Positions 53,232-63,844 are shown, numbered from the stretch's first letter. The stretch: DNA of 64,000 nucleotides from Neobacillus niacini (GCF_019749295.1 NZ_JACWFG010000006.1:1-64000), one strand, 5' to 3'. The notes: generated from the letters alone by a model not told the origin. Program-made: numbers and translations.

Positions 53232-53862
53232 CCAGGAGTTGATTACCGCGAGTCTTTCTATTGTATTGGGAGGGGAGGCTGACATCGAAATTGTAGGTAC
53301 GGCTGAAAACGGAAAAGTGGCTTTGGAGTTAACGAAACAACTGTCTCCTGATGTAGTGCTGATGGACATTCATATGCCCGAAATGAATGGGGTCGACGCT
53401 ACAGCCCATATTAAAAGTAAATTTCCTTCTGTAAAGGTAATGATCGTAACAACCTTTGAGGAATTAGGGTATGTTCGGGATGCGTTGGCTGCTGGTGCAG
53501 AGGGGTATTTATTAAAAGCCATTCATCCTAGTGATCTTGCTGCCGGCATCAGACTCGTCCATCACGGTGGAACGCTGATTACTCAGGAGATTGCTAAGCA
53601 GTTAATTACCCAGTGGATTACTCCATCAGAAAAAGTAATAGAGGAAATAGGTAAGAAAAACAACTTTGGACTGACGGAACGAGAAATTGAAATTCTGGGG
53701 GAACTTTCAAAGGGGTTAACCAATCGTGAAATAGCCCGAAAACTATTTCTAACAGAGGGAACTGTAAAGAATTATATTTCAAACATTTATTCAAAATTAG
53801 ATGTGACGGGAAGGCATAAAGCCGTGTTTAAGGCGAAGGAACAGGGAATTATAAAGCCATAG
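53206..53862 (+). CDS. NarL/LuxR-type response regulator
   Basis: The ATG at 53206 follows GAGAGGAG by 9 nt and lies inside the end of the kinase gene; the TTG at 53197 is less likely. The 218-residue regulator has a receiver domain (acidic LLVDDQE, phosphoacceptor Asp in VVLMDIHMPEMNG, Lys in YLLKAIHP) and a C-terminal LuxR helix-turn-helix (LTEREIEILGELSKGLTNRE). Target genes are not evident; the neighbouring CPBP protease gene is a candidate. Confidence 0.93.
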   Translation: MIKVLLVDDQELITASLSIVLGGEADIEIVGTAENGKVALELTKQLSPDVVLMDIHMPEMNGVDATAHIKSKFPSVKVMIVTTFEELGYVRDALAAGAEGYLLKAIHPSDLAAGIRLVHHGGTLITQEIAKQLITQWITPSEKVIEEIGKKNNFGLTEREIEILGELSKGLTNREIARKLFLTEGTVKNYISNIYSKLDVTGRHKAVFKAKEQGIIKP

Positions 53863-53864
53863 AA

Positions 53865-53908
53865 GAAACCGGTGATCTACATCATTCAATTGTAGATGAC
53901 CGGTTTTC
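53865..53908 (+). terminator. Intrinsic terminator of the two-component operon
   Basis: GAAACCGGTGATCTAC (53865-53880) pairs with GTAGATGACCGGTTTTC (53892-53908) with one mismatch, followed by a T-rich stretch; it may also serve the convergent sleB gene. Confidence 0.8.
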
Positions 53909-53912
53909 TATT

Positions 53913-54629
53913 TTATTTACAAAATATATGTTTTCCAATTTTCTTGATTTGCGGGCGGCTCCAAATCCAACTGCTTGTGGCGGTGTCAGGATTGAAATAA
54001 TAAATGGCTTCACCTGTCGGATCCCATCCATTAACGGCGTCAAGCACTGCTTTCTTTGCTGTTTCATTTGGTGTTAAGTTAATTTGGCCATCGGCAACAG
54101 CTGTGAAAGCTCCAGGTTCATAGATTACGCCAGCTACGGTACTTGGAAAAGAAGCACTTTGAACTCGATTCAATATAACCGCCGCCACGGCGACTTGACC
54201 CGTATAGGGTTCACCGCGTGCTTCTCCATATACGGCATTTGCCATCAATTGGATATCATTTTGGCTATACCCGTTTGGAACATTGGCTGTCGTACTCCCA
54301 TTGCCTTGTTTTTCATATTTTGTCGCTTTCACCAGCATAGCTTTTGTTTTTGCACCAACAATCCCATCAACAGGAAGACCAAACTTATCTTGAAAGTTTC
54401 GAACAGCCCAGTAGGTATTCCATCCAAACACACCATCAATCTTACTTTTAAAAAAACCATTGTAAGCTAGGCGCGTTTGCAGCTCAATCACATCTTCCCC
54501 GGAAGAGCCTTGTTGAATTACTTGGTTAGAAAACGCATGGATTTCTTTCCCTTCATCGCTATTTGCGAAAAAAGTAACCGTTAGAAAAATAAGAATCAGT
54601 GGAATCTTAAACCAACCTTTCCTCTGCAA
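53913..54629 (-). CDS. sleB: Spore cortex-lytic enzyme SleB
   Basis: This 238-residue protein starts at a TTG preceded by GGAGG at 7 nt. It has a signal sequence (about 1-30), a peptidoglycan-binding domain (about 35-100) and a C-terminal cell wall hydrolase domain (about 125-238) with NAVYGEARGEPYTGQVAVAA and YYFNPDTATS. SleB cleaves muramic-delta-lactam cortex peptidoglycan at germination. SleB is usually encoded with YpeB, which it needs for stability; no ypeB is next to this copy, so it may be a second paralogue. It shows that the organism forms spores. Confidence 0.88.
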   Translation of the reverse strand: MQRKGWFKIPLILIFLTVTFFANSDEGKEIHAFSNQVIQQGSSGEDVIELQTRLAYNGFFKSKIDGVFGWNTYWAVRNFQDKFGLPVDGIVGAKTKAMLVKATKYEKQGNGSTTANVPNGYSQNDIQLMANAVYGEARGEPYTGQVAVAAVILNRVQSASFPSTVAGVIYEPGAFTAVADGQINLTPNETAKKAVLDAVNGWDPTGEAIYYFNPDTATSSWIWSRPQIKKIGKHIFCK

Positions 54630-54700
54630 TGTTCATCCTCCTAACATTTTACTTAGATAGTTATATCCTTCCAAAATTTTATCTTTCTACTCATGAAAAA

Positions 54701-54727
54701 AGAGACCAGTTGTGAAAACTGGTCTCT
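54701..54727 (-). terminator. Intrinsic terminator of the S8 protease gene
   Basis: AGAGACCAGT pairs with ACTGGTCTCT around a 7-nt loop; TTTTTT follows on the minus strand. Confidence 0.9.
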
Positions 54728-54732
54728 AGAAT

Positions 54733-57700
54733 TTATCTTAGTCCATAGGCTTTAGTAATTTCTTGTTTGATACGATTGCCTTTGTCATCCCAAGCGCTTG
54801 CACGAAGGGAGACACTGCTTCCCGCTTTGTTGGGATGCTTAATCTTTGCTGTCCAGCCATTGCCTTCTTCAACAAGATCTACCTTTTCCCAAGTCTGGCC
54901 TTCGTCAAAGGAAACTTCTAATACAGCACCTTTCACTACACCGTTTCCTGGTGCACCCGGAATTTGGTGCACGGACAAGCCAAGCTGAGTTGATTTACCT
55001 GCAATTGCATCTCCGTTCATGTCCGTATCGATTTTATAATCCAGTGATAGAAGCGGAAGTGGAGAGTGGGATTCTTCTACTTTTTGAGACCAAAATTCCC
55101 ACTCAGTATGAGTACGTACTGAAGTATCCCAGCGTTCTGGATTACGAGAAGCGTCCGTAACGATTCGATACTTCGTGTTTTCCTCTGGCTGCTCTGCAAA
55201 AGAGTAGATTGCCTGTCCATCTGCTTTTTTGACGAGCGTATCTCCACGATAAAACTCGATCGTTTGCTCTCCAGGATAAGTCATGTCTGCTCCAGTGTGT
55301 CCAATTCCTGAATCCGCCCATGCAGGTATATTAATGATCATGTAGTTGCGGTCGCGATAAGGTGCCCAGAATCCATCACCAAGGCGTGGACGGACAACTG
55401 GTGAAAACCATTCTTCCGCAAACTTTTGACCAGGCTTGTAACTCACTTTCGGCTGACGCACTTCCCATTGTGCATCATAAACACCGGCTTGATGGTACCA
55501 GGATGTGCCTTCTTGAGCAGATACCCATTCGGTCCGGACAGAAGGAAGTGATAGTTGGAACAAAAAGCCAGTTCCTGCAAAACTGTGAGGCAGAAGATCA
55601 TAGCGGAATTCCATACCTGGTGCATTAACATCTGATTTATACTCTGTATCAATTTTTACAAGATCTTTTGTTTGTGGTGCATAGGTTAAATCCTTTGGTA
55701 TTGCTCCATGATGCATATCTACAAGGTCATAAATGAATTCACTGTCAGGAGTACCCTTGACGTTTAATTTAACCTTTCCAGACTTTGCTGCTTCCACGAG
55801 CTGATTACCCTCTGTGCCGCTTATACCTGCAACTGCCAGTGGAGTATCTGAAAGAGAGAAATCCGGATTTTCAATTCCAACCCATTCGCTAAGCTCTTGC
55901 GGTTGATCGTTTACGGTAATCAATAGTTTTGCTCCTGCCTCTAATGCTGCAGCAGCACGGTTTTGACCTGAGACCTCATCACTGCGCTCCACCACTACGG
56001 CTTTGCCTTTTACATCAAGACCAGCATAATCTTCCGGAGATCCTTTTCCTGCATAAACTGCTTCTAAATTGTGTATGCCTTTTAGAAGCGTACTTCCAGC
56101 CTGAGGGATATCATCCAGCTCTTTGCCTTGGAAGTTGATTGTGAGGGTTGGTTCAGCCAAGCGCCAGCGTGTAGCCTGAGTAAATTCACCTTTTTCAACT
56201 TCTTTTGTAGGCTGTGCGTACATTTTATCCACCCATACCGGCATAACGTAAATATCATTCATACTTGCTTCGCCGGTATTACGGTAATATTCTAATTTTC
56301 GATAATTTGCTTCTGTTTTATTTGGAACGTTTACTTTAATTTCCTCTGCATTACGAGCATCTAGCTCAACGGTTTGTGGACCGCTCAGGTTAACTTCTGG
56401 ATCACCAACCAGTGCAACACCCCTGTGGTCTGTATCACTATCAACATCCATCATACTCAAAACTGAATAGGTGCCAGGCACCAATCGCAGTTCTCTTGTG
56501 CCGTCCACAGCGTAAAACTCAGGAACGCCGCTCGGACCAACGAGATTAAAGTAGGCAAGGGCAGGCGATCCATCACGGTCGGTTGCATTAATGGTAAGAG
56601 AATATTTCTCTTCTTCTTTTACCATGGCTAAAGCAGTATGGACAACTGGAGTACCATCAGCAGCAGCCGAAATGTGACCTTGATAACGAGTACCAAGAGC
56701 GGCGAGCTGAGGATCTACTGTTACTTTTACTTCAGCATTGCTTTTAGGAGCCACAGTCACTTTATCTGTTGAAAGGGAAATCATTCCTGAAGGTGCTGTA
56801 GAACCATTGCTGTCAGAAACGGCAGCCGTAAGATTTAGTGTAACTTCCTGGTCACCGTCATTGGTGTACGTAATGGTTTTCTCTACCGGACTGTCATCTT
56901 CATGCGGCCAATCAAAGAATCCAAAATCCAGCGAGCCTGTTGCAGTGATTGTACCAAATGTTGCAGCAGGAACGTCAAGACGCCCGGTTCCGCCTTCAAA
57001 TGGCTTAATCTCATCTAGTTTCTTAGTTGTACTCATCAGTGCATTTTTCAGTTCTGCTCCTGTCCAATCAGGGTGGCGCTGTGCGAGAATAGCTGCTGCT
57101 CCGGCCACGTGAGGGGTAGCCATTGACGTACCATCCATCGTCATATAAGAACCGCTGCCTTCACTAAATTGAGAGCGGGCAGCTAGAATTCCTTGACCAG
57201 GTGCCGTAAGATCTGGCTTTAACCCCGAATTTCCATTTTGTGGTCCCTTAGAGGAGAACCATGCAAGTTGATCAGACTTGTCAACGGCGCCAACGGTAAG
57301 AGCTGCATCAGCTGAGCCTGGTGAATTAATTCCTTCCATCCCTGTATTCCCCGCAGCGATGACAAACAGTGCACCTGTCTCCTCCGTTAAGTTATTCACG
57401 GCTTGTGCCATTGGGTCTGTTCCATCACTAGGTTCATTGGTGCCAATACTCATATTTACGATTTTAGCATTTTCTGCAGCCCATTCCATGCCATCGATAA
57501 TCCAAGAATCATGGCCAAATCCGTCATTACCGAGGACTTTTCCAACAAGGAGGTCTGCACCCGGAGCAACCCCTTTATTTTTTCCTTCAGAGGCTGTGCC
57601 TGTTCCAAGTACTGTCGAAGCTACATGGGTACCATGAGCATGAACGTCACGAACATCTTCATTAGGAACAAAGCTCTTTGTATCAACCAATTGATCTTTA

Positions 57701-58467
57701 ATGTCCGGATGCTCTGCATCAATACCTGTATCAAGCACGGCCACTTTTACACCGCTGCCATCATAACCTGATTCCCAAGCAGCTGGAGCCCCAACCTGAG
57801 GGACACTTTGTTCAAGTGTGGCTTCGACACGGCCATCCAGCCAAATTTTCTCAATTCCAGGAGCCATCATCGCTTTTGAGGTTTTAGCAGTCTGCTGTTT
57901 CTGCGTAATGTCTTGCCAAAACGATTTCGTATCCTTTTTATCAGTCGATAGTGCCAAACCATTAATACTTTCAAGTACATGAGTCTTTTTAGAACCTTTT
58001 GGTGCTGGTAACGCTCCTGAACGAGCTTTTGATTCTGAATATTGAACAATAACAGGTAACGTCTTCTGTGAAGCGTCATCATACCCATCTTTAATGAGTG
58101 CAGTAACATTAAATAAATCCTGATCTAAAAATCCAGAAGCTAAATAAGGCATGGCTTGATCGGGAATGACATATGTATCTTTTTCTACTGTCAGAATTCT
58201 TGCACCGCCGCCCGCAGCAGCAGGTTCCACGTTAACCAATCTTTGTCCATCTGCCAGCTCTGTCACCGTTACAACATCACCAGTAATGAGGGTAATAACA
58301 TGCTTTCCTTTACTTGCCATTGCATTTATACCCTGAAGATTTGTAGTGGCAGCTTTGCCATCACCAGCCTTGCCTGAATCATCTGCAAACGCTTGCAGAG
58401 TTGGGACTGCCAGGAGAGCAGTGGTCATCATCACGGCAAAATACTTTATATACTTTTGCTTGCCCAT
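54733..58467 (-). CDS. Large secreted S8 subtilisin-like protease
   Basis: This 1244-residue protease has a signal peptide (about 1-28), an N-terminal pro-region (about 50-220, starting HVITLITGDVVTVTEL) and an S8 catalytic domain with D246 (VLDTGID), H278 (HGTH), oxyanion N374 and S448 (GTSMATPHVAG). Long beta-rich C-terminal domains follow, including a PA-like segment near 830-920. The ITGDVVTV pro-region and overall length resemble large actinobacterial secreted subtilases, so transfer is possible. It has no sortase motif. A good promoter and a repeated TTGGGACAAT box lie upstream, after an XRE/TPR regulator gene on the same strand. Confidence 0.9.
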   Translation of the reverse strand: MGKQKYIKYFAVMMTTALLAVPTLQAFADDSGKAGDGKAATTNLQGINAMASKGKHVITLITGDVVTVTELADGQRLVNVEPAAAGGGARILTVEKDTYVIPDQAMPYLASGFLDQDLFNVTALIKDGYDDASQKTLPVIVQYSESKARSGALPAPKGSKKTHVLESINGLALSTDKKDTKSFWQDITQKQQTAKTSKAMMAPGIEKIWLDGRVEATLEQSVPQVGAPAAWESGYDGSGVKVAVLDTGIDAEHPDIKDQLVDTKSFVPNEDVRDVHAHGTHVASTVLGTGTASEGKNKGVAPGADLLVGKVLGNDGFGHDSWIIDGMEWAAENAKIVNMSIGTNEPSDGTDPMAQAVNNLTEETGALFVIAAGNTGMEGINSPGSADAALTVGAVDKSDQLAWFSSKGPQNGNSGLKPDLTAPGQGILAARSQFSEGSGSYMTMDGTSMATPHVAGAAAILAQRHPDWTGAELKNALMSTTKKLDEIKPFEGGTGRLDVPAATFGTITATGSLDFGFFDWPHEDDSPVEKTITYTNDGDQEVTLNLTAAVSDSNGSTAPSGMISLSTDKVTVAPKSNAEVKVTVDPQLAALGTRYQGHISAAADGTPVVHTALAMVKEEEKYSLTINATDRDGSPALAYFNLVGPSGVPEFYAVDGTRELRLVPGTYSVLSMMDVDSDTDHRGVALVGDPEVNLSGPQTVELDARNAEEIKVNVPNKTEANYRKLEYYRNTGEASMNDIYVMPVWVDKMYAQPTKEVEKGEFTQATRWRLAEPTLTINFQGKELDDIPQAGSTLLKGIHNLEAVYAGKGSPEDYAGLDVKGKAVVVERSDEVSGQNRAAAALEAGAKLLITVNDQPQELSEWVGIENPDFSLSDTPLAVAGISGTEGNQLVEAAKSGKVKLNVKGTPDSEFIYDLVDMHHGAIPKDLTYAPQTKDLVKIDTEYKSDVNAPGMEFRYDLLPHSFAGTGFLFQLSLPSVRTEWVSAQEGTSWYHQAGVYDAQWEVRQPKVSYKPGQKFAEEWFSPVVRPRLGDGFWAPYRDRNYMIINIPAWADSGIGHTGADMTYPGEQTIEFYRGDTLVKKADGQAIYSFAEQPEENTKYRIVTDASRNPERWDTSVRTHTEWEFWSQKVEESHSPLPLLSLDYKIDTDMNGDAIAGKSTQLGLSVHQIPGAPGNGVVKGAVLEVSFDEGQTWEKVDLVEEGNGWTAKIKHPNKAGSSVSLRASAWDDKGNRIKQEITKAYGLR

Positions 58468-58515
58468 ATTTCACATTCCCCTTTTCTAGTAAAAAATAAT
58501 GAAGTATTCCCTTTA

Positions 58516-58544
58516 ACTATAGAGGGATTCTAGTAGTCTGTTAA
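58516..58544 (-). promoter_or_regulatory. Sigma-A-type promoter of the S8 protease
   Basis: On the minus strand, TTAACA (58539-58544) and TATAGT (58516-58521) are separated by exactly 17 bp; each matches five of six consensus bases. The box at 58545-58554 abuts the -35 on its upstream side, a usual place for an activator. Confidence 0.65.
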
Positions 58545-58641
58545 TTGGGACAATCTTCTATAATATGAGGTTCATAAGAGGAGCTTTTTTCGGAGGAGGG
58601 GGGAAAACAATGGATTTCACTCTCTCTTTACTTGGGACAAT
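58545..58641. repeat. Repeated TTGGGACAAT box
   Basis: TTGGGACAAT occurs at 58545-58554 and 58632-58641, 87 bp apart, and a related GGGGACAATT at 58662-58671 lies in the terminator of the XRE gene. The copies may be binding sites of the adjacent XRE/TPR regulator. Confidence 0.45.
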
Positions 58642-58658
58642 TTAATGTTTTCGACAAA

Positions 58659-58693
58659 AAAGGGGACAATTTTTGCACATCCTTGTCCCCTTT
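58659..58693 (-). terminator. Intrinsic terminator of the XRE/TPR gene
   Basis: AAAGGGGACAA (58659-58669) pairs with TTGTCCCCTTT (58683-58693); further Ts follow on the minus strand. Confidence 0.85.
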
Positions 58694-58699
58694 AATCTA

Positions 58700-60001
58700 T
58701 TAACTAGTCGTTTTTTCCCGTATCGCAGCTGTTCGTAAGTCAACAGGTGATCCAATGTTGGTAAGCAAGTTCTTCAGAAGTTGGTTGGAAATATGAAGAT
58801 AGTGGTTGGCTGAAACGTAGTCCTGCTTTTTTTCATAATAATCAGCGACCAGCTGAAGATATTTCATTCCTCTATCGATGTTTGAATACTGTTCAATAAT
58901 AGGCAGACCATGTTTTATCAAATAGTGGATTAGAGATTTTTTTGTCCCCGCTGCTTCTAAGTAAAGGATTTTTAGTTCAATGTATCGAGGTGATTTTTGG
59001 TCTTGAAAGGAATCCAAAGCTTCTGATAACAGCTCTGCTGCCTTCTTATTCTGGGAAAAAGAAATAAGTGCCTCGGCTAGATATGAAATCGTTATATAAT
59101 AGGACGCTGAATTCTTTTCTTTATACTGAAGTGCCTGCGAATAATAATCCAGCGATTGCTCTATATTTCCTTGCCGGTAATGTAAAAAACCGAGATTGTG
59201 TAACGATAGGGCTATTGTTTCGGTATCCTGAAGCATTTCTGCATCACTTAAAATATGCAGCAGCATCTCTTTCCCTTTATCAAATTCACCAATATAAATG
59301 AAATTAACACCTAAAATCATTTTGACATGAATCATTCTTAAGAGATTGTTTGTCTGCTGAAAAACGTGCATTGCTTTATACGCATAATGAATCGATAAAG
59401 AGTAGTGGCATAAATGCCCGTGCAAGGCTGAGCGAAAATAATAATACTCTGATATTTTTGCCCGATATTCTTCTGCTTTGTTTTCCATACGAGAGAGGAA
59501 GAGGAGGGCTTGGGGAAATTGTTCCTTTTTCCCATAATAGATGGCTTGAAGTAAATCCCAGACATATGTCTCAAAAGGAGAAAACTTTGAAATATACTTA
59601 TGAATGCCTCGAGAGGACTCCTCAAACCTAGGAAAATCGTGCACTAGCAGATAGTACCGCAGCATAAATAATTCATACAAATAAATCATATCGGTACAGT
59701 GTACATATTCCTTACTTTCCTGTAATTCTTTATATAAAAGGGCGGCTTTATCTTGGTGCAGCCGCTCGATGGACTCGTAAAACTCATCCAGCTTGTGTCT
59801 AACCAGCTCGCTCTTTTTGTTTTCTTCCTCAACGGAAATTTCTAGTCTTTCACACAGCAGCTGGATTGTTTTGGGATTGGCTTCTTTTACGTTATTTTCA
59901 ATTTTACTTAAATGTGTAACCGAGCAAATGCCATGGCAAAGCTGTTCTTGTGTTTTATTTTGTTTTCTGCGGTGGTAATAAATCACTTTTCCAATGGACA
60001 T
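58700..60001 (-). CDS. XRE-family regulator with TPR domain (NprR/PlcR-like layout)
   Basis: This 433-residue protein has an N-terminal XRE helix-turn-helix (about 5-60, RRKQNKTQEQLCHGICSVTH then LSKIENN) and TPR repeats through most of the rest, for instance LHNLGFLHYRQGNIEQSLDYY. The layout and length fit RNPP-type regulators such as NprR, which bind peptide pheromones and control secreted proteases. The next gene downstream on the same strand is a large secreted protease. No classical pheromone precursor of 40-50 residues was found next to it. Confidence 0.87.
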   Translation of the reverse strand: MSIGKVIYYHRRKQNKTQEQLCHGICSVTHLSKIENNVKEANPKTIQLLCERLEISVEEENKKSELVRHKLDEFYESIERLHQDKAALLYKELQESKEYVHCTDMIYLYELFMLRYYLLVHDFPRFEESSRGIHKYISKFSPFETYVWDLLQAIYYGKKEQFPQALLFLSRMENKAEEYRAKISEYYYFRSALHGHLCHYSLSIHYAYKAMHVFQQTNNLLRMIHVKMILGVNFIYIGEFDKGKEMLLHILSDAEMLQDTETIALSLHNLGFLHYRQGNIEQSLDYYSQALQYKEKNSASYYITISYLAEALISFSQNKKAAELLSEALDSFQDQKSPRYIELKILYLEAAGTKKSLIHYLIKHGLPIIEQYSNIDRGMKYLQLVADYYEKKQDYVSANHYLHISNQLLKNLLTNIGSPVDLRTAAIREKTTS

Positions 60002-60116
60002 GCAACCAACCTGCTTTCTAGTAAAATTAAAAACTTTCTAAGCCTAGTATACTGAATGGTTCACAGGAGTTCTTGTTGTTTTACTAGTCCAATAGTACGA
60101 TTTTTTCCAAAAAGTA

Positions 60117-60141
60117 ATCCCCTCAAGGAAGTAGAGGGGAT
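60117..60141 (-). terminator. Intrinsic terminator of the epimerase operon
   Basis: ATCCCCTC pairs with GAGGGGAT around a 9-nt loop; TACTTTTTGG follows on the minus strand. Confidence 0.75.
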
Positions 60142-60153
60142 ACGAGGTGGTTA

Positions 60154-61142
<989 letters not shown>

Positions 61143-61146
<4 letters not shown>

Positions 61147-62648
61147 TTTTTATCCGATCCTTTTTTACGATCATTTCCCTTCTTTTTATCCTGATCTTTA
61201 TTGCCGTTTTGCTTCTTTTTATCTTTGCTGTCTCTTTTTCCGCCGTGCTCTCTATCTTTCCCTTTGTCATGATCGCGGCCTTGCCCTTTCTTACGATCAC
61301 GGTCTTTATCCTTGCCTTTTTTGCGGTCGTTTTCCTTCCCATGTTCCTTGCCTTTTTTGTGGTCACGTTCTTTATCATGGCCCTTGCCCTTCTTACCGCC
61401 ATGCCCCTTCTGTCCATGCTCTTTCCGACGGCGGCTTTTTCCTGGCAGCACAGTTGGAATATCTTTTATTTCCATTTGTACTTCTTCCTCTGTGAGCGGA
61501 ATAGGAGTCTTCGTCCATTCTGCATGTGTAGCAGGATCAAGAATTTTTATCTGCTCTAGAAACTCTGCAAGGAAACCTCGTTCATGAAGGTTTTGAAAAA
61601 GCTCAAGCGGTCTTTCTTGCAGACGAGAAAACGAATACACATGGTCGACCATTTTAAAGCCGGAGTTGGTTACAAACACGTGTCTTAATGGAGCATCAAT
61701 TTGTTTGAATCCAGCCTGTTTTTGGGAAGTTAAAATCTCTAGTAAAAGCTTTGTTACGACTGGAGGAAGGGTGGTTTGCTTTTTTAGATAGGTGTTTAAA
61801 TCTGGTCCCACTAAATATTCCATTACCACGTAATTATCGCCAGTCTCATATACTTTTGGAATAAAGGTAAGGTCCTGATTAGCCAATAAAATCCTTTGTT
61901 CCATTTCACAATGTTCCGGTTTTCCATAGATTTTCACACATTTATCCTCTGAAACACGGTAAACTGCACCCTGGTGACCAGCCCCAATTAAGGTTTGTGA
62001 AATAGCGCTGTCTACCTTAACTCCTTCACCATCTCCTCCCGAAGAAACGGGAATGTTCCGATAATCTAATTGGTTTTCATTAAAATATTGCTGCCACATT
62101 TCATAGGTTGCTGGTTCCATCTTTTTTACTCGAGAGAGAAAGGATTCCTTGAGCAGCATCATATTTAAGTCTCTCAATAATTTTAGCGGGACAGGATGTA
62201 CACGTTTAAAGGCATTTACGTGGTCAATGACTTTTAGTTCTTCATTCTCCATTACGAAAATATGCCGTAACGGGGCGTCCACCATTGTGAACTGAGCTTT
62301 TCTCATTTCACCTAGAATGTAAAGAAGTTTTCTAGTGATTGATTCCGGGATATAAGTGCAGTTCCGGAGGTATTCCTTTAATGTGGGAGCATTAAAGTAT
62401 TCCATGACAATATAATTTTCACCAAAATCATATAATCGTGGAAAGAACGCTAGGTGCTGCCCGGCTTTAAGTGCTTCTAATTCCATTTGAGCTTGAAGGG
62501 TGTTGCTGTATATCTTCACGCAGCGCTCCTCTGATAATTTAAAGACGGCTCCTTGAGCACCCATTCCGATTAAAGGAAAGTTAGTAGGGTTGTCAATTAA
62601 TAGTGTTTTTGGTCCTTTGGTGACTTTTATTAATCTGAAATCTGCCAT
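61143..62648 (-). CDS. Tandem kinase-like protein with long basic tail
   Basis: This 501-residue protein has two copies of a protein-kinase-like domain (about 22-165 and 218-360). Each has a glycine loop (GMGAQGAV, GAGHQGAV), a likely ATP-binding Lys (CVKIY in both), a hinge (IVMEYFNAPTL, VVMEYLVGPDL), a catalytic-loop-like DAPLRHIFV or DAPLRHVFV in which the metal-binding Asn is His, and a DFG-like IDH or VDH. From about residue 400 the tail is almost only Lys, Gly, Asp, His and Arg, with repeated KKGK-type units. It overlaps its neighbours by 4 bp and 1 bp. Gene context resembles spore coat operons that pair kinase-like CotS with glycosyltransferases. Activity is uncertain. Confidence 0.75.
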
Positions 62649-63709
62649 TATGATCCCCCTAACAATTCATCATAATATTTGGCTTGTAAAAGAAGCTGTT
62701 TACTTTGATCAAAGTTTTGTTCTACATTTTTTCGCGCAGCAAGGGCATAGCCTTCCCATAGGTGTCTATTTAACAGCATGAATTCTAATGCTTGTGCCAG
62801 GTGATCCACATCATTTTCCCGAACTATTACACCGTCTTGGTTATTCGTGATGATTTCTGGAATACCGGCATGGTTTGTGGCAAGGACTGGAATGCCTGTT
62901 GCCATGGCTTCTTTTATTGTGTTTGGAATTCCTTCCACATCACCATTTGCTGCTGTCAAGCTTGGGGCACAGAAAATGTCTGCTTGCGCCATTAATTCTG
63001 GGACTTGGCTTTTAGGCACACGATTCAAAAGACGGAAGGAGGTACCTAAATTTAACTGCGCTGCAAGCGATTTAATATACTCTTCCAGCTCACCGCCTCC
63101 GATAATCGTAAGAGTGGCTTTTGGGAATTTTGATTTAATCTTTTTAAATGCCTGCATTAAGACATGATGTCCTTTCTTTTCTACTAATCTCCCAATCGAA
63201 ACAATGTTCTGAGAGCCTTGTAGATTCGGTCCCCGATAAGGGAAAAAGTTTAGGTCTACTCCTCCATAAAGAACTCTGATTTTATCGGCAGGGCATCCCC
63301 ATAGATTGATTCGATGTGCTAAATACTGACATACCGGCAAAAAGAGTTCACCTTGTTCAAACAGCATTTTCATGCCATTTAAATAATCAACAGGCTGATT
63401 GGCAAGGGTTGCATCTCTGCCCCTTATGCTTGTTACGAGTGGGAGGGAGGTTTCTTCCTTAAATGGAAGAAGCAATAAACCTAATTGAGCATGGTGTGCG
63501 TGTATAAGTGAAACGTTATTTTTTTTCACAAATTCTTCTGGTGAAAAAATTTCACTAAGGTAGTGAACCTTCTCATTGAGAAGCGGCAAGTTTACCATAT
63601 ACTTGGGCTGCCTGACCAAATGAATATAATCATAGCCTGGAACTTCCCGAATCTGGGGAATATATTGGGTCGGGTCGACTCTAAGGTTCAGATGGATAAC
63701 TTTAGACAA
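62648..63709 (-). CDS. GT4 family glycosyltransferase
   Basis: This 353-residue enzyme begins at a TTG with AAAGGAG 9 nt upstream. It has the GT-B fold: N-terminal half with IHAHHAQLG, C-terminal half with IVSIGRLVEKKGHHVLMQAF, LTIIGGGELEE and the donor-binding EGIPNTIKEAMATGIPVLAT. The GT4 retaining glycosyltransferases of Bacillus spore operons (CotSA, YtcC) have this layout. It is the first gene of a three-gene overlapping operon and likely transfers sugar to a spore-surface or envelope polymer; the acceptor is unknown. Confidence 0.88.
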   Translation of the reverse strand: MSKVIHLNLRVDPTQYIPQIREVPGYDYIHLVRQPKYMVNLPLLNEKVHYLSEIFSPEEFVKKNNVSLIHAHHAQLGLLLLPFKEETSLPLVTSIRGRDATLANQPVDYLNGMKMLFEQGELFLPVCQYLAHRINLWGCPADKIRVLYGGVDLNFFPYRGPNLQGSQNIVSIGRLVEKKGHHVLMQAFKKIKSKFPKATLTIIGGGELEEYIKSLAAQLNLGTSFRLLNRVPKSQVPELMAQADIFCAPSLTAANGDVEGIPNTIKEAMATGIPVLATNHAGIPEIITNNQDGVIVRENDVDHLAQALEFMLLNRHLWEGYALAARKNVEQNFDQSKQLLLQAKYYDELLGGS

Positions 63710-63759
63710 TTGTTCATTCTCCTTTCAAAAATAGATCATTAAACTTAATCCTCTAAAAA

Positions 63760-63768
63760 TAAGGTATG
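63760..63768 (-). promoter_or_regulatory. Candidate mother-cell sigma -10 element
   Basis: CATACCTTA (minus strand) fits the sigma-K -10 pattern CATANNNTA and nearly fits sigma-E. It lies about 50 nt before the GT4 start codon. The -35 region is not a clear match, so the call is tentative. Confidence 0.35.
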
Positions 63769-63810
63769 CAAATAGAGGAGAGAGGCTTGGACAAATTGGA
63801 AAAAACACAA

Positions 63811-63844
63811 AATGCGCCACAGTCAATTAAGACTGTGGCGCATT
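63811..63844 (-). terminator. Intrinsic terminator of the right-edge gene
   Basis: AATGCGCCACAGTC (63811-63824) pairs perfectly with GACTGTGGCGCATT (63831-63844); TTGTGTTTTTT follows on the minus strand. Confidence 0.88.

Noticed and set aside
54084..54470. 128-codon plus-strand frame opposite sleB
   Set aside because: It lies wholly inside the strongly supported sleB gene on the other strand and shows no family features.
55929..57771. Several plus-strand frames of 69-124 codons opposite the S8 protease
   Set aside because: All are within the S8 gene, whose catalytic motifs and domain order are clear; they reflect its composition.
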